DNA from: Gammaproteobacteria bacterium | Lineage (GTDB): Bacteria > Pseudomonadota > Gammaproteobacteria > Burkholderiales > Burkholderiaceae_B | Length of the DNA: 64,000 bases | Direction: 5' to 3' | Assembly: GCA_030832095.1 (NCBI GenBank) | Contig: JAURJT010000057.1 | Location: 50,938-114,937, forward strand | In this document: one piece after another, positions 8,159-16,483 of the stretch | Numbering within the stretch: position 1 is the first letter of the stretch | Layout of the letters: the number at the start of each line of letters is the position of its first letter | The notes under the pieces: generated by a model | Told to the model about the DNA's origin: nothing | What the model saw: only the letters and a program-made list of their open reading frames with translations | Databases searched by the model: none | Program-made: the position numbers and the translations under genes

Positions 8159-9697
8159 CTACGACTTAAAACGCTCGAGTAATCTGCGGTCTTCAGCGAT
8201 TTTTGCCGTCAAGGTACGGATCCGGACATCGATCTGTGACTGTACATAAAAATCTTGCGACAACGTGCGCGCCTGCTGCAACTGCGCAACCGACGCAGAC
8301 AAGGCCCCAAGCTGCTCATAGTAAGACGCCATCGCCTGGCGTGCGAGCACGGGTTCGTTTAAGCGATCGTGACTCGTGCCCAACATTTTATAAAAGTCAG
8401 GCTCACCTTTTGGCCAGCGTTTGAGTTGCTCTTGTAGATACGCGACCGCCTCTTTGTCTTTCGCTTGCAGCTGCAAACACTCTGCCACCTTTAACGCAAA
8501 CGCGCGCCGCTCAGGCCAGCGCTTTTGTGCAGCTTGCGCCGCAGCTAAGGCCTGAGCCACTTGCTTGCGCGCCAAGTCAAGTTCGACACGCTGTAAATCG
8601 AGATAGGGCGAGTTTGCAATGAGCGCTTGCGCCTGCTCTAGCGTGCTCGCTGCGGTTTTAAAATCTTTACGCACCGTCGCGGCAAGCGAGAGACCGTACC
8701 AGGCAGCAGCCTGCTTAGCCGCACTAACACTTGTTGTCGCGCCGGCCTTCGCACTCACACGCACCTCTTCTTGCAGTTGCTCAACCGCTTGCACCAGAAC
8801 CCGCGGGTCGATGGACTGCATCACCCGAGCTTTGGCTCGCACAAACCAAAACTCATCCATGGCTTGATAATTGGCGACGGGCAACTGCCGTATCCGGTTT
8901 TGCATGTCAGTCATTCGCGAAATACTAAGCGGGTGAGTTGAAACATAGACCCCACCACCACGGCCCTCATTCAAGCTTGAAGCCTGCATCAAGCGTCCAA
9001 ACATCACTGCCATGCCATTTGGGTCGTAACCCGCCTTGCGCAACATTTCAAAGCCCGTACGGTCAGCCTCTTGCTCGGCATCGCGCGAAAACCCAAGTTG
9101 TTGCGCAATGGCAGCGGCTTGACCAAAGGCCGCAATTCCCATCGCAGCCTGCCCGCCACCCGGCGTCAACCCGGCAAGAATCGCTGCCGCAAGCGCCGCG
9201 ATTGCAAGATGTCCACTTTGCTGCTGCTGGGTTAGCCCTCGGGCAATGTGCCGTTGGGTCACATGAGCGATTTCGTGCGCGAGCACCCCGGCGAGTTCAG
9301 CCTCGGCGCCTGAGGTCACAATCAAACCGGTATGCACCCCAATATACCCACCTGGCATCGCAAACGCATTGATTGCAGGGTTACGCACACCAAACACCTC
9401 TATGTCTGGCGCCCCGCCCGGCGCATAGACGGCCAGTTTTTTGCCCATCGCATTCAAATATTGATTTAAATCAGGATCCTTGATGTACTCTGGGTCACGG
9501 CGGCCTTCGACCATGATGGCCTCGCCCAAGCGCCGCTCGAGTGCTGGCGATAGGTCTGAGCTTGACGCCGGCCCAAGCGATGGCGCAGCAGACGGCTGTG
9601 CCCAGGCACTTTGCCAGCCAATTGTGAGCACCAGCAACCCCGCCATGCATTTTTTAGGCATCGATTGCAGCGAATTCATTAAACTGTCATGAGTCAT
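8159..9697 (-). CDS. M48-family periplasmic metalloprotease with TPR domain (BepA/YfgC-like)
   Basis: The 512-residue protein has an N-terminal signal peptide (hydrophobic core about residues 17-33, ending AWAQ), a zinc site HEIAH at 141-145 with the downstream EAD motif at 210-212, and a TPR-like helical C-terminal half from about residue 290. This matches BepA (YfgC), a periplasmic chaperone-protease that helps assemble or degrade outer-membrane proteins such as LptD. Internal Met7 or Met13 could be the true start, and both keep the signal peptide. It is divergent from galU across 66 bases. Confidence 0.88.
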   Translation of the reverse strand: MTHDSLMNSLQSMPKKCMAGLLVLTIGWQSAWAQPSAAPSLGPASSSDLSPALERRLGEAIMVEGRRDPEYIKDPDLNQYLNAMGKKLAVYAPGGAPDIEVFGVRNPAINAFAMPGGYIGVHTGLIVTSGAEAELAGVLAHEIAHVTQRHIARGLTQQQQSGHLAIAALAAAILAGLTPGGGQAAMGIAAFGQAAAIAQQLGFSRDAEQEADRTGFEMLRKAGYDPNGMAVMFGRLMQASSLNEGRGGGVYVSTHPLSISRMTDMQNRIRQLPVANYQAMDEFWFVRAKARVMQSIDPRVLVQAVEQLQEEVRVSAKAGATTSVSAAKQAAAWYGLSLAATVRKDFKTAASTLEQAQALIANSPYLDLQRVELDLARKQVAQALAAAQAAQKRWPERRAFALKVAECLQLQAKDKEAVAYLQEQLKRWPKGEPDFYKMLGTSHDRLNEPVLARQAMASYYEQLGALSASVAQLQQARTLSQDFYVQSQIDVRIRTLTAKIAEDRRLLERFKS

Positions 9698-9763
9698 ACG
9701 TTTATGATAGCGGCAGTTTCATTTGGTTCCGCAGGTGTGCGGCCCTACCTTCAGGATTAAATC

Positions 9764-10600
9764 ATGCGCCCCGTTCGCAAAGCAGTCTTCCCCGTTGCCG
9801 GCCTAGGCACTCGTTTCTTACCCGCCACCAAGGCGATGCCAAAAGAAATGTTACCCGTTATTGACAAACCCTTGATCCAGTATGCGGTTGAAGAGGCTGT
9901 CGCAGCTGGTATTACAGACTTAATTTTTGTGACGGGTCGTAATAAACGCGCCATTGAAGATCATTTTGATTCGACCCCCGAAATGGAGGCTGAATTAGCC
10001 CGCAAAGGTAAAGCTGAGCTGCTCGCAATTGTTCAGGGCATTTTGCCGTCGCACGTCAGCTGCATTTATATTCGCCAATCTGCGCCGCTAGGCTTGGGCC
10101 ATGCCGTTTTGACTGCGGCACCCATCGTCGGAGACGAACCCTTTGCCGTTTTGCTCGCAGACGACTTGCTTGATGCCGATCGTCCAGTCATCGGTCAGCT
10201 CATCGACGCCGCCTTAACCTATCAAGGCAGCATCTTGGGTGTGCAAGAAGTGCCGCTCAACGAGACCGATAAATACGGAATCGTCGCAACCGACCCGGTC
10301 AGCGCGCGCACCGAGCGCGTGCGCCATATTGTTGAAAAACCTAAACCAGACGTCGCACCCTCGACCCTCGCTGTCGTTGGGCGTTACGTGCTGGATGCCC
10401 GAGTGTTTGCGCATTTACGCCAAACTCAGGCGGGCGCCGGCGGCGAGATTCAACTCACCGACGGTATTGCTTCTCTCATGAAAGAAAAAGCCGTATTTGC
10501 TCACCGCTATGAAGGCGTGCGCTACGACTGCGGCAACAAAGAAGGCTGGTTCAGGGCTAACGTGGCACTTGGGCGTAAGTATCACAACCTCATCCCTTAA
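9764..10600 (+). CDS. galU: UTP-glucose-1-phosphate uridylyltransferase
   Basis: The 278-residue GalU makes UDP-glucose from UTP and glucose 1-phosphate for LPS, capsule and trehalose synthesis. The nucleotide-binding motif [18 protein letters not shown] at residues 11-28 and the substrate region VEKPKP near 191 are diagnostic of the bacterial GalU/HasC family. Length is normal. A hairpin lies 16 bases beyond the stop. It is monocistronic and convergent with the ctaG-like gene. Confidence 0.95.
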   Translation: MRPVRKAVFPVAGLGTRFLPATKAMPKEMLPVIDKPLIQYAVEEAVAAGITDLIFVTGRNKRAIEDHFDSTPEMEAELARKGKAELLAIVQGILPSHVSCIYIRQSAPLGLGHAVLTAAPIVGDEPFAVLLADDLLDADRPVIGQLIDAALTYQGSILGVQEVPLNETDKYGIVATDPVSARTERVRHIVEKPKPDVAPSTLAVVGRYVLDARVFAHLRQTQAGAGGEIQLTDGIASLMKEKAVFAHRYEGVRYDCGNKEGWFRANVALGRKYHNLIP

Positions 10601-10615
10601 CCCCCAAAGCCTTGG

Positions 10616-10640
10616 CATGCGCTAAATGTTCTAGCGCATG
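10616..10640. terminator. Bidirectional terminator-like hairpin
   Basis: A perfect 9-bp stem, CATGCGCTA (10616-10624) with TAGCGCATG (10632-10640) and a 7-base loop, sits between the convergent galU and ctaG-like genes. There is no T-run on either side, so intrinsic termination would be weak. The position between convergent stops is the main support. Confidence 0.5.
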
Positions 10641-10668
10641 TCTAGCGAGATAGTCAGCAAACACTTCA

Positions 10669-11496
10669 TTACAAACGAGGTTTTGTCTCGCCCCAACGCC
10701 CCTTCGCTGACAAACGCATCAGCGTGCGCAACGCAACGATTAAACCGATCACTTCGGTCATGGCGGCAGGTATCCACATCGTCAGACCACCGATCATCTG
10801 ATCGGTCAGTGCTTCCATCGGAATCGCCCGACCGCAAAGATCGAACAAAGGATACAAATCGCGTTCGGTGAAAGCAATAATGGCGCCAGCCACCATTTGC
10901 GGAGCCATCGTCACAATCGGCGAAATCACTCGACCACCGGGACTCATGGCTGAAGGTGGACAGACCCGCCGGTCAAGTATCAGATTCCAGTACATGAATC
11001 CGGTGATCACGACGGACCAGTTCATCAGTCGATACAAGCGCCAATCCAGCATTGAATAAAATTGCACTGACGGGATCAGCCAGACAACCACCAAAAAGAT
11101 AAACAGTGCCGGCACAATAATAGGGTTGGTCAGGATCGCGATCAGACTACGCCCCGGCCAAGTTTGGTTAAAGCGGGACAAGCCACGACGCCACGTCAGC
11201 GGCAATCCAGCTCGCATGACCTGGCCTGGGTAGGCCGCCATCACCACCAGAGGCCCAAGGTGATGCAAGACCAAGTGCTGAATCCGGTGCATAAAAAACA
11301 TCCGCTCGGCGTAATAATCAAGCATGGTATGAAGCGACAGATACAGCATCACCATCCCGCTCCAGAACAGCCATTGCCTGACGCGGGTCACCCGATGCAC
11401 GCGCTGGCCGCGCACGAACAACACGCCACAGACCAAAAAGCAGAGCAGCAAGGTGGGAGAGAACTCCCAGGGTTCAAGCCAGCCGATCCAATCCAT
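10669..11496 (-). CDS. CtaG-family (Caa3-type) cytochrome c oxidase assembly membrane protein
   Basis: The 275-residue polytopic membrane protein has about seven hydrophobic helices and histidine-rich segments (HRIQHLVLHHLGPLVV near residue 90) typical of the Caa3_CtaG family found next to aa3/caa3 oxidases. Members are thought to help assemble the copper sites of haem-copper oxidases. This family is distinct from Cox11, which is also called CtaG. I chose the ATG at 11496 because AAGGG lies six bases upstream; the GTG at 11499 is the alternative. No oxidase genes are adjacent. Confidence 0.82.
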   Translation of the reverse strand: MDWIGWLEPWEFSPTLLLCFLVCGVLFVRGQRVHRVTRVRQWLFWSGMVMLYLSLHTMLDYYAERMFFMHRIQHLVLHHLGPLVVMAAYPGQVMRAGLPLTWRRGLSRFNQTWPGRSLIAILTNPIIVPALFIFLVVVWLIPSVQFYSMLDWRLYRLMNWSVVITGFMYWNLILDRRVCPPSAMSPGGRVISPIVTMAPQMVAGAIIAFTERDLYPLFDLCGRAIPMEALTDQMIGGLTMWIPAAMTEVIGLIVALRTLMRLSAKGRWGETKPRL

Positions 11497-11587
11497 CACA
11501 AACCCTTATTGAGTGTGGCAATCTGATACAGAAGCCGCGCAGAGATTGTAGTATGTCGTGTGTTCAACCACCGCTTACGATACCCCT

Positions 11588-12937
11588 ATGCCCCCTGCAA
11601 CAGCCAATCTCAAGAGCCCGGCCACTCGTCGTCAGCAATTACTGACCTGGATGCACAGCCTCGGGGGCGGGGTCGCAGTCGTGCCCACCGCGCCTGAACG
11701 TACGCGCAATCGAGACAATCACCATAGCTACCGCCACGACAGCGATTTTTACTATCTGACGGGTTTCTCTGAAGCGCACGCCTGGCTGGTGTTGGTCGCC
11801 GGTGAAGTGGATCAGAGCATTCTGTTCTGCGAAGGTAAAAATCCAGAACTCGAGATCTGGACTGGCGTGCGTTGGGGGCCCGAAGCAGCGGCAGAACATT
11901 TTGCCTTTGATGTGGCACACGACGTGAAAGACCTCGATACCCTGATCCCGCAACTGCTGATCGGGCAACGCAACTTGTTTAGCACCCTGTCGCGCTCGCC
12001 TCAGCCCGACCTGCTCAAGCATTTACAAGGCTGGCTTGCCACCGCACAACACAGTGTGCGCGACACTCGGGCGTTACCACATCAATGGTTAGATCTCAGC
12101 GACGTGTTGGCAGAGATGCGCTTGGTCAAGGATGCCTCTGAACTTGCCACCATGCGTGCGGCGGCTGCGATTTCTGCGCAAGGCCATGTTCGTGCCATGC
12201 AGGCAGCACGCCCTGGGTGCCACGAGTATGAGCTTGAAGCCGAGCTGCTGTATCACTTTCGCAAACACGGCGCACAGTCGGTCGCTTACGACAGTATTGT
12301 CGCAGCGGGTGCCAACGCTTGCATCTTGCATCATTGTGCGGGCAATGCCGTGGTGCAAGAGGGTGATCTGGTCTTGATCGATGCTGGCTGTGAGCTTGAC
12401 GGTTATGCGTCAGACATCACCCGTACCTTTCCGGCGAACGGCAAATTTTCAGGACCGCAGCGCGCCTTATACGACATTGTTTTGGCGGCGCAACAGGCAG
12501 CCTACGACAAAACCTCACCGCAGCAACACTTTAATGCAGGCCATGAGGCCGCGGTGCAAGTGCTCACGCAAGGGATGTTAGACGAAGGTCTACTGCAAGG
12601 CACTCTGTCAGAAGCCATCGAAACTACAGCCTATCGAAAATTTTATATGCATCGTACCGGCCACTGGTTGGGTATGGATGTGCATGATGTGGGCAGCTAT
12701 CGCAGCCCCCCAGCGTCAGCCGAAGAGCGCCCTTGGCGACAGCTACAAGCAGGCATGGTGTTAACGATCGAACCTGGGCTTTACGTGCGCCCTGCAGCAG
12801 ATGTTGCCGAAAAATTCTGGAACATCGGCATCAGAATCGAGGACGACGCTGTCGTGACCGAAACAGGGTGCGAACTCATCACACGCGGCGTGCCCGTCGC
12901 TGCAGACGAGATCGAAGCCCTCATGCGCGCGCGGTAA
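11588..12937 (+). CDS. pepP: Xaa-Pro aminopeptidase (aminopeptidase P)
   Basis: The 449-residue M24B metallopeptidase removes N-terminal residues preceding proline. The dinuclear metal ligands are visible: LIDAGCELDGYASDITRTF (two Asp), GHWLGMDVHDVG (His), TIEPGLYV (Glu) and GIRIEDD (Glu). The N-terminal aminopeptidase-P domain includes RDSDFYYLTGF-type sequence. I chose the ATG at 11588 over GTG 11558, because the first ten codons of the longer form look unlike the family. In many betaproteobacteria pepP precedes ubiH; here a small membrane gene and a TM2 gene intervene. The stop codon is embedded in a palindrome. Confidence 0.93.
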   Translation: MPPATANLKSPATRRQQLLTWMHSLGGGVAVVPTAPERTRNRDNHHSYRHDSDFYYLTGFSEAHAWLVLVAGEVDQSILFCEGKNPELEIWTGVRWGPEAAAEHFAFDVAHDVKDLDTLIPQLLIGQRNLFSTLSRSPQPDLLKHLQGWLATAQHSVRDTRALPHQWLDLSDVLAEMRLVKDASELATMRAAAAISAQGHVRAMQAARPGCHEYELEAELLYHFRKHGAQSVAYDSIVAAGANACILHHCAGNAVVQEGDLVLIDAGCELDGYASDITRTFPANGKFSGPQRALYDIVLAAQQAAYDKTSPQQHFNAGHEAAVQVLTQGMLDEGLLQGTLSEAIETTAYRKFYMHRTGHWLGMDVHDVGSYRSPPASAEERPWRQLQAGMVLTIEPGLYVRPAADVAEKFWNIGIRIEDDAVVTETGCELITRGVPVAADEIEALMRAR

Positions 12938-12983
12938 CAATTGTTACATCTTAGGGTGACCCGCACGCAGTAACAACTGTTAC
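12934..12983. promoter_or_regulatory. Two matching 14-bp palindromes, putative twin operator
   Basis: GTAACAATTGTTAC (12934-12947, a perfect palindrome that includes the pepP stop) and GTAACAACTGTTAC (12970-12983) share GTAACA-N2-TGTTAC. Their centres are 36 bases apart. They lie 102 bases or more upstream of the small membrane gene and just before a sigma-70-like promoter, so a dimeric regulator binding twice is likely. I do not recognise the regulator. Confidence 0.6.
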
Positions 12984-13018
12984 ACGCTACGGACTCGTCT
13001 AAGCGCAATTAGTCCATC

Positions 13019-13048
13019 TTGAAGTGCCATAATAACGGGGCGTAGAAT
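13019..13048 (+). promoter_or_regulatory. Sigma-70-like promoter for the small membrane gene
   Basis: A -35-like TTGAAG (13019-13024) and a -10-like TAGAAT (13043-13048) are 18 bases apart, 36 bases upstream of the start codon of the 59-residue gene. Four of six and five of six bases fit the consensus. Confidence 0.5.
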
Positions 13049-13084
13049 CGACGTTCAACGCTTAGCAAAAAAGGAAACACCAAG

Positions 13085-13264
13085 ATGGAAATTCGCCTGA
13101 CAAAACTTGAAGCAGTCATCCCGACCCTTGCGACTAAAGAGGATCTTCAGCGTGACATGAATGCACAGGCTTGGACAATCATTCGCTGGATCACTGGGGT
13201 TTTGATTGCAGCCACCACAGCGACGACTGCAACAACTTATCTGATCACCACTGTGGCCAAATAA
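13085..13264 (+). CDS. Small coiled-coil/membrane protein, 59 residues
   Basis: ATG at 13085 is preceded by a good ribosome-binding site (AAGGA nine bases upstream) and a promoter-like pair. The product starts with a short amphipathic stretch (RLTKLEAVIPTLATKEDLQ), then NAQAW and one transmembrane helix (IIRWITGVLIAATTATTATT). Small proteins with the pattern LE..IPTLATK.DL, NAQTW and a C-terminal TM helix are frequent in Burkholderiales and resemble the tail of DUF1640/phage XhlA-like proteins, but their function is unknown. The two upstream palindromes suggest specific regulation. It converges with the TM2-like gene, seven bases apart. Confidence 0.75.
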   Translation: MEIRLTKLEAVIPTLATKEDLQRDMNAQAWTIIRWITGVLIAATTATTATTYLITTVAK

Positions 13265-13270
13265 GTTGCG

Positions 13271-13732
13271 TTAATCCGAATTCAAATTAAAGCCATCTAG
13301 CCACCCAAGCGCGGTCCAGACATAGATCACGATCATCGCGATACCAAACATGAAAGCAACGGTACCGATCAACAGCGTAAAACTCGCGATCAACACTGCA
13401 CCCCAACCGCTTGGGCGCTCTCGCACCAAGCCCACGTTATAAAAGCCGTCAAACTTCGCATCGCTCATCAGGCATAAAACAATTGCCTCAATAAAGCCAT
13501 CGAGAATCGGGATAAACAACAGAAAAAATGCCGGGTTTTCGTACCAGATATCGGCAAAAGCACTAGCAATCATCAGCGCAACACCCAGCACACTGACCAT
13601 CCAGGCGTGGCGCCGCCCCAAGTACCACCAGTGCGCGCCGACACAGCCAAACAACGCAGCCAGTAAACCGACTGTCGTTTTATGGCGAAACCGCGTCGAA
13701 GGCGCTAAATGTGGGGCAGAAGATGCAGTCAT
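13271..13732 (-). CDS. TM2-domain-like membrane protein
   Basis: The 153-residue protein has about four hydrophobic segments. The N-terminal part (KTTVGLLAALFGCVGAHWWY, then LGRRHAW) fits the TM2 domain, which combines two helices with a conserved GxHxFYLG-type turn. The second half adds two more helices (WGAVLIASFTLLIGTVAFMF). No enzymatic motif is visible and the function of bacterial TM2 proteins is not settled. It is transcribed toward the small membrane gene. Confidence 0.75.
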   Translation of the reverse strand: MTASSAPHLAPSTRFRHKTTVGLLAALFGCVGAHWWYLGRRHAWMVSVLGVALMIASAFADIWYENPAFFLLFIPILDGFIEAIVLCLMSDAKFDGFYNVGLVRERPSGWGAVLIASFTLLIGTVAFMFGIAMIVIYVWTALGWLDGFNLNSD

Positions 13733-13908
13733 GAGGCTCTGTCAATTTTTAAGGACAATAAATTAAAGTGGATCGCACTGAGGTGTCGGATTTGCTCACT
13801 CGCCACGCACTTGCTACTTTGAACAAAAATCGTATCAAAAGCAGTGTTAGTGTAGAACACGCATTAGTTCGGCGTGACATCTGACTCAAGTTGGTGCCCA
13901 CTTCTAAG

Positions 13909-13952
13909 TGATGCCTGATCCGTGGTGACTCTCTGTTCACCTGATGCCTGAT
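13909..13952. repeat. 11-bp direct repeat, 33-bp period, upstream of ubiH-like
   Basis: TGATGCCTGAT occurs at 13909-13919 and 13942-13952, and the similarity continues (GTGGT after two bases in both). The 33-base period equals about three helical turns. The 267-base gap between the TM2-like and ubiH-like genes holds nothing else I can identify, apart from a doubtful 38-codon GTG frame. Confidence 0.55.
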
Positions 13953-13999
13953 TAGTGGTTATTCCGTGCCAAACGTTAACACTGGCATAAAATGCCCTA

Positions 14000-15160
14000 A
14001 TGCAATCACAAGACTTTGACTTGGCAATTTTAGGCGGCGGCCCCGTGGGCAGCGTATTAGCCTTACTGCTCGCTCGACTTGCGCCGCAACCGGCGCGCAT
14101 AGTCTTATTGCAAACCGACACCGCCTCGCAATACGGCCATCGCCCTGAGCTTGATCCACGCGTGCTTGCAATCAATCATGGTAGTCGAGTCTTACTTGAA
14201 AGCCTGAATGCCTGGCCGCAGCAGGCAGCTCTGATACAAACCATTCACGTGTCGCAACGCGGTCGCCTTGGCCGCACTGTCATCCGGCATCACGACTTTG
14301 ACGTACCCGAACTGGGCTGCGTGGTGCGTTATGGTCAACTTTACGACAAGCTCACCACTGCTTTAGCAACAAGCGGCGTACAAGTTTTAAACGGCGAGAG
14401 CGCACACGTGATTGGCCAAGATACTGGAGGCGTCAGTATTGAACAAGGATCACGGCGCATGCGCGCAAAGTTAGTGGTTCACGCGGATGGACTGGCGGGC
14501 CTTGAACCCACCCGTCAGTACACTCAATATGCCCTCCTCACTCGTGCGCGTGCGAGCAGACCGCGTGCAGGCTGGGCCTTTGAACGCTTTACCAACGAAG
14601 GCCCGTTGGCGGTTTTGCCTCACCCCGAGGCGCTAGGCGAACAATCCATCGTCTGGTGCTGTTCGCCTGAACGGGCGCATGCCCTGCAAGCCTTGGCGCC
14701 CGAAGACTTTTCACAAGCGCTCACCGAAATGTTTGGTTCGAGGGTAGGTACGCTCACGGTCGATGGCCCTGTTGCGTGCGTGCCTCTGGCCATGACCCTG
14801 CGCCCTCAAACGATTGACGGCCGCTGCGTGGCAATCGGCAATGCGGCCCAAACACTACACCCTGTTGCAGGACAAGGGTTGAACTTAGGACTGCGCGATG
14901 CAGCGACACTTGCGATGGCTTTGCGCGAATGGTTGGTCGTGCCCGAGCAAACGCCTGGCGAAGCCTTGCAACGCTATGAACAGTTGCGCGGCCCCGATCG
15001 TCAACTCACGGTTCGCCTGACCGACCTGCTTTCGCGCGTCTTCACCACAAAATTGCCTTTGATCGAGCACGCTGCCGGCCTGGCGCTCTTAGGCATGGAT
15101 CTTTTGCCAGCCCTGCGCGCACCGCTGGCACGTCATTTATTGCAGGGACTCAGGCTGTAG
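14000..15160 (+). CDS. ubiH: FAD-dependent ubiquinone-biosynthesis hydroxylase (UbiH/UbiF/VisC family)
   Basis: The 386-residue flavoprotein hydroxylates the aromatic ring of ubiquinone precursors. The Rossmann FAD motif AILGGGPVGSVLALLLA lies at residues 9-25, and the second FAD motif, GNAAQTLHPVAGQGLNLGLRDA near 283-304, is nearly identical to the UbiH family. The middle DG-type region (VHADGLAGLE) is also present. Which ring position it hydroxylates cannot be told from sequence. It is followed by dusB after 28 bases, an order common in betaproteobacteria. Confidence 0.88.
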   Translation: MQSQDFDLAILGGGPVGSVLALLLARLAPQPARIVLLQTDTASQYGHRPELDPRVLAINHGSRVLLESLNAWPQQAALIQTIHVSQRGRLGRTVIRHHDFDVPELGCVVRYGQLYDKLTTALATSGVQVLNGESAHVIGQDTGGVSIEQGSRRMRAKLVVHADGLAGLEPTRQYTQYALLTRARASRPRAGWAFERFTNEGPLAVLPHPEALGEQSIVWCCSPERAHALQALAPEDFSQALTEMFGSRVGTLTVDGPVACVPLAMTLRPQTIDGRCVAIGNAAQTLHPVAGQGLNLGLRDAATLAMALREWLVVPEQTPGEALQRYEQLRGPDRQLTVRLTDLLSRVFTTKLPLIEHAAGLALLGMDLLPALRAPLARHLLQGLRL

Positions 15161-15188
15161 CGCTAAGCCAAGGCGTTACAATTTAGTC

Positions 15189-16235
15189 ATGAATATCGGC
15201 CCTTGGTCTCTCACGAATAACGTTTTTGTCGCCCCGATGGCTGGGGTGACAGACCGTCCGTTTCGGCAATTATGCAAGCGCCTGGGGGCGGGCTACGCCG
15301 TCTCTGAAATGGCGGCAAGCAATCCACAATTATGGCAAACGGTTAAGTCTTCGCGCCGCCTGAATCATGATGGCGAAAGCGATCCCGTTTCGGTTCAAAT
15401 TGCCGGCGCTGATCCACAAATGATGGCGCAGGCCGCTGTTTTTAATATCGGCAAGGGCGCCCGAGTCATTGACATCAACATGGGCTGTCCGGTCAAAAAA
15501 GTGTGCAACGTCGCCTCAGGCTCGGCGCTGTTGCGCCACGAAGATCTTGTGGCAAAAATTCTTGAAACGGTGGTGAACGCTTGCACGCCTCTGGGGATAC
15601 CCGTCACACTCAAAACGCGCACGGGCTGGGATCGCGAGCATCGTAATGCGCTGCGCATTGCCTATTTGGCGCAAGAGACGGGCATTGCCGCGCTCACCCT
15701 GCATGGGCGTACCCGCGCAGATCTGTATCTGGGCGAGGCCGAATACGACACCATTCGCGAAGTCAAAGCCAGTATTTCAATTCCGGTGGTGGCAAATGGC
15801 GATATCGATAGCCCTCAAAAAGCCCGCAGCGTGCTCGCGTACACGGGTGCCGATGCCGTCATGATTGGGCGAGCGGCGCAAGGCCGTCCGTGGATTTTCA
15901 GAGAAATTGATCATTTTCTGCGTACGGGCGACACCCTAGCGCCCCCCACCTGGACAGAAATGCGAGAGTTGTTACTCCATCATCTGGCAGATCATTATCA
16001 GTTTTACGGCGAAAGCGTCGGGGTTAAAACCGCGCGCAAACACATCGGCTGGTATGTCAGCGGTCTGCCCAACGGCGTCGCACTGGCCGACCATATCAAC
16101 CGGCTTGATACCACCACCGAGCAATTTGCAGCCGTCGACCTCTGGTTTTTAGCGCAGGCGGGCGCTGGCGCTGACAGTCGGGCCGCAACCTGCGACAATC
16201 ACGGTCTTAGTTCGCCATACCTGCACGCAGCCTGA
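15189..16235 (+). CDS. dusB: tRNA-dihydrouridine synthase B
   Basis: The 348-residue FMN enzyme reduces uridine to dihydrouridine in tRNA. FVAPMAGVTDRPFRQL at residues 13-28, the catalytic cysteine C100 in NMGCPVKKV, and the FMN phosphate-binding GRAAQGRPWIF are all present. The length fits DusB. It directly precedes fis with 11 bases between, the same dusB-fis arrangement as in enterobacteria, so the pair is probably one operon. Confidence 0.95.
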   Translation: MNIGPWSLTNNVFVAPMAGVTDRPFRQLCKRLGAGYAVSEMAASNPQLWQTVKSSRRLNHDGESDPVSVQIAGADPQMMAQAAVFNIGKGARVIDINMGCPVKKVCNVASGSALLRHEDLVAKILETVVNACTPLGIPVTLKTRTGWDREHRNALRIAYLAQETGIAALTLHGRTRADLYLGEAEYDTIREVKASISIPVVANGDIDSPQKARSVLAYTGADAVMIGRAAQGRPWIFREIDHFLRTGDTLAPPTWTEMRELLLHHLADHYQFYGESVGVKTARKHIGWYVSGLPNGVALADHINRLDTTTEQFAAVDLWFLAQAGAGADSRAATCDNHGLSSPYLHAA

Positions 16236-16246
16236 AGGGCTATCTC

Positions 16247-16483
16247 ATGAAAAAAAACAATATCCTTGATGAAGCGGTACGCTCGAGCCTTGACAGTTAC
16301 TTTGCCGACTTGGGCGATACCGAGCCCAACGATCTTTACGACATGGTGATCGGCTGCGTCGAGCGCCCCCTGTTAGAAGTTGCCATGCAACGGGCGAACA
16401 ACAATCAATCGCGTGCCGCCCTGATGCTAGGCGTGACGCGTAATACTCTTCGAAAAAAACTGTTGGCGCACAAGCTTATATGA
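16247..16483 (+). CDS. fis: Fis-family nucleoid protein
   Basis: The 78-residue protein consists almost entirely of the Fis C-terminal helix-turn-helix: [20 protein letters not shown] near residues 48-67, followed by [10 protein letters not shown] at the C-terminus. Fis bends DNA at rRNA promoters, recombination sites and many genes. Betaproteobacterial Fis is shorter than the 98-residue E. coli protein, as here. It lies in the dusB-fis-purH block and overlaps purH by four bases (ATGA), implying translational coupling. Confidence 0.93.
   Translation: MKKNNILDEAVRSSLDSYFADLGDTEPNDLYDMVIGCVERPLLEVAMQRANNNQSRAALMLGVTRNTLRKKLLAHKLI

Noticed and set aside
13768..13884. Short plus-strand GTG frame of 38 codons before the ubiH-like gene
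   Set aside because: The ribosome-binding site is poorly spaced, the product shows no family pattern, and the region reads better as a control region.
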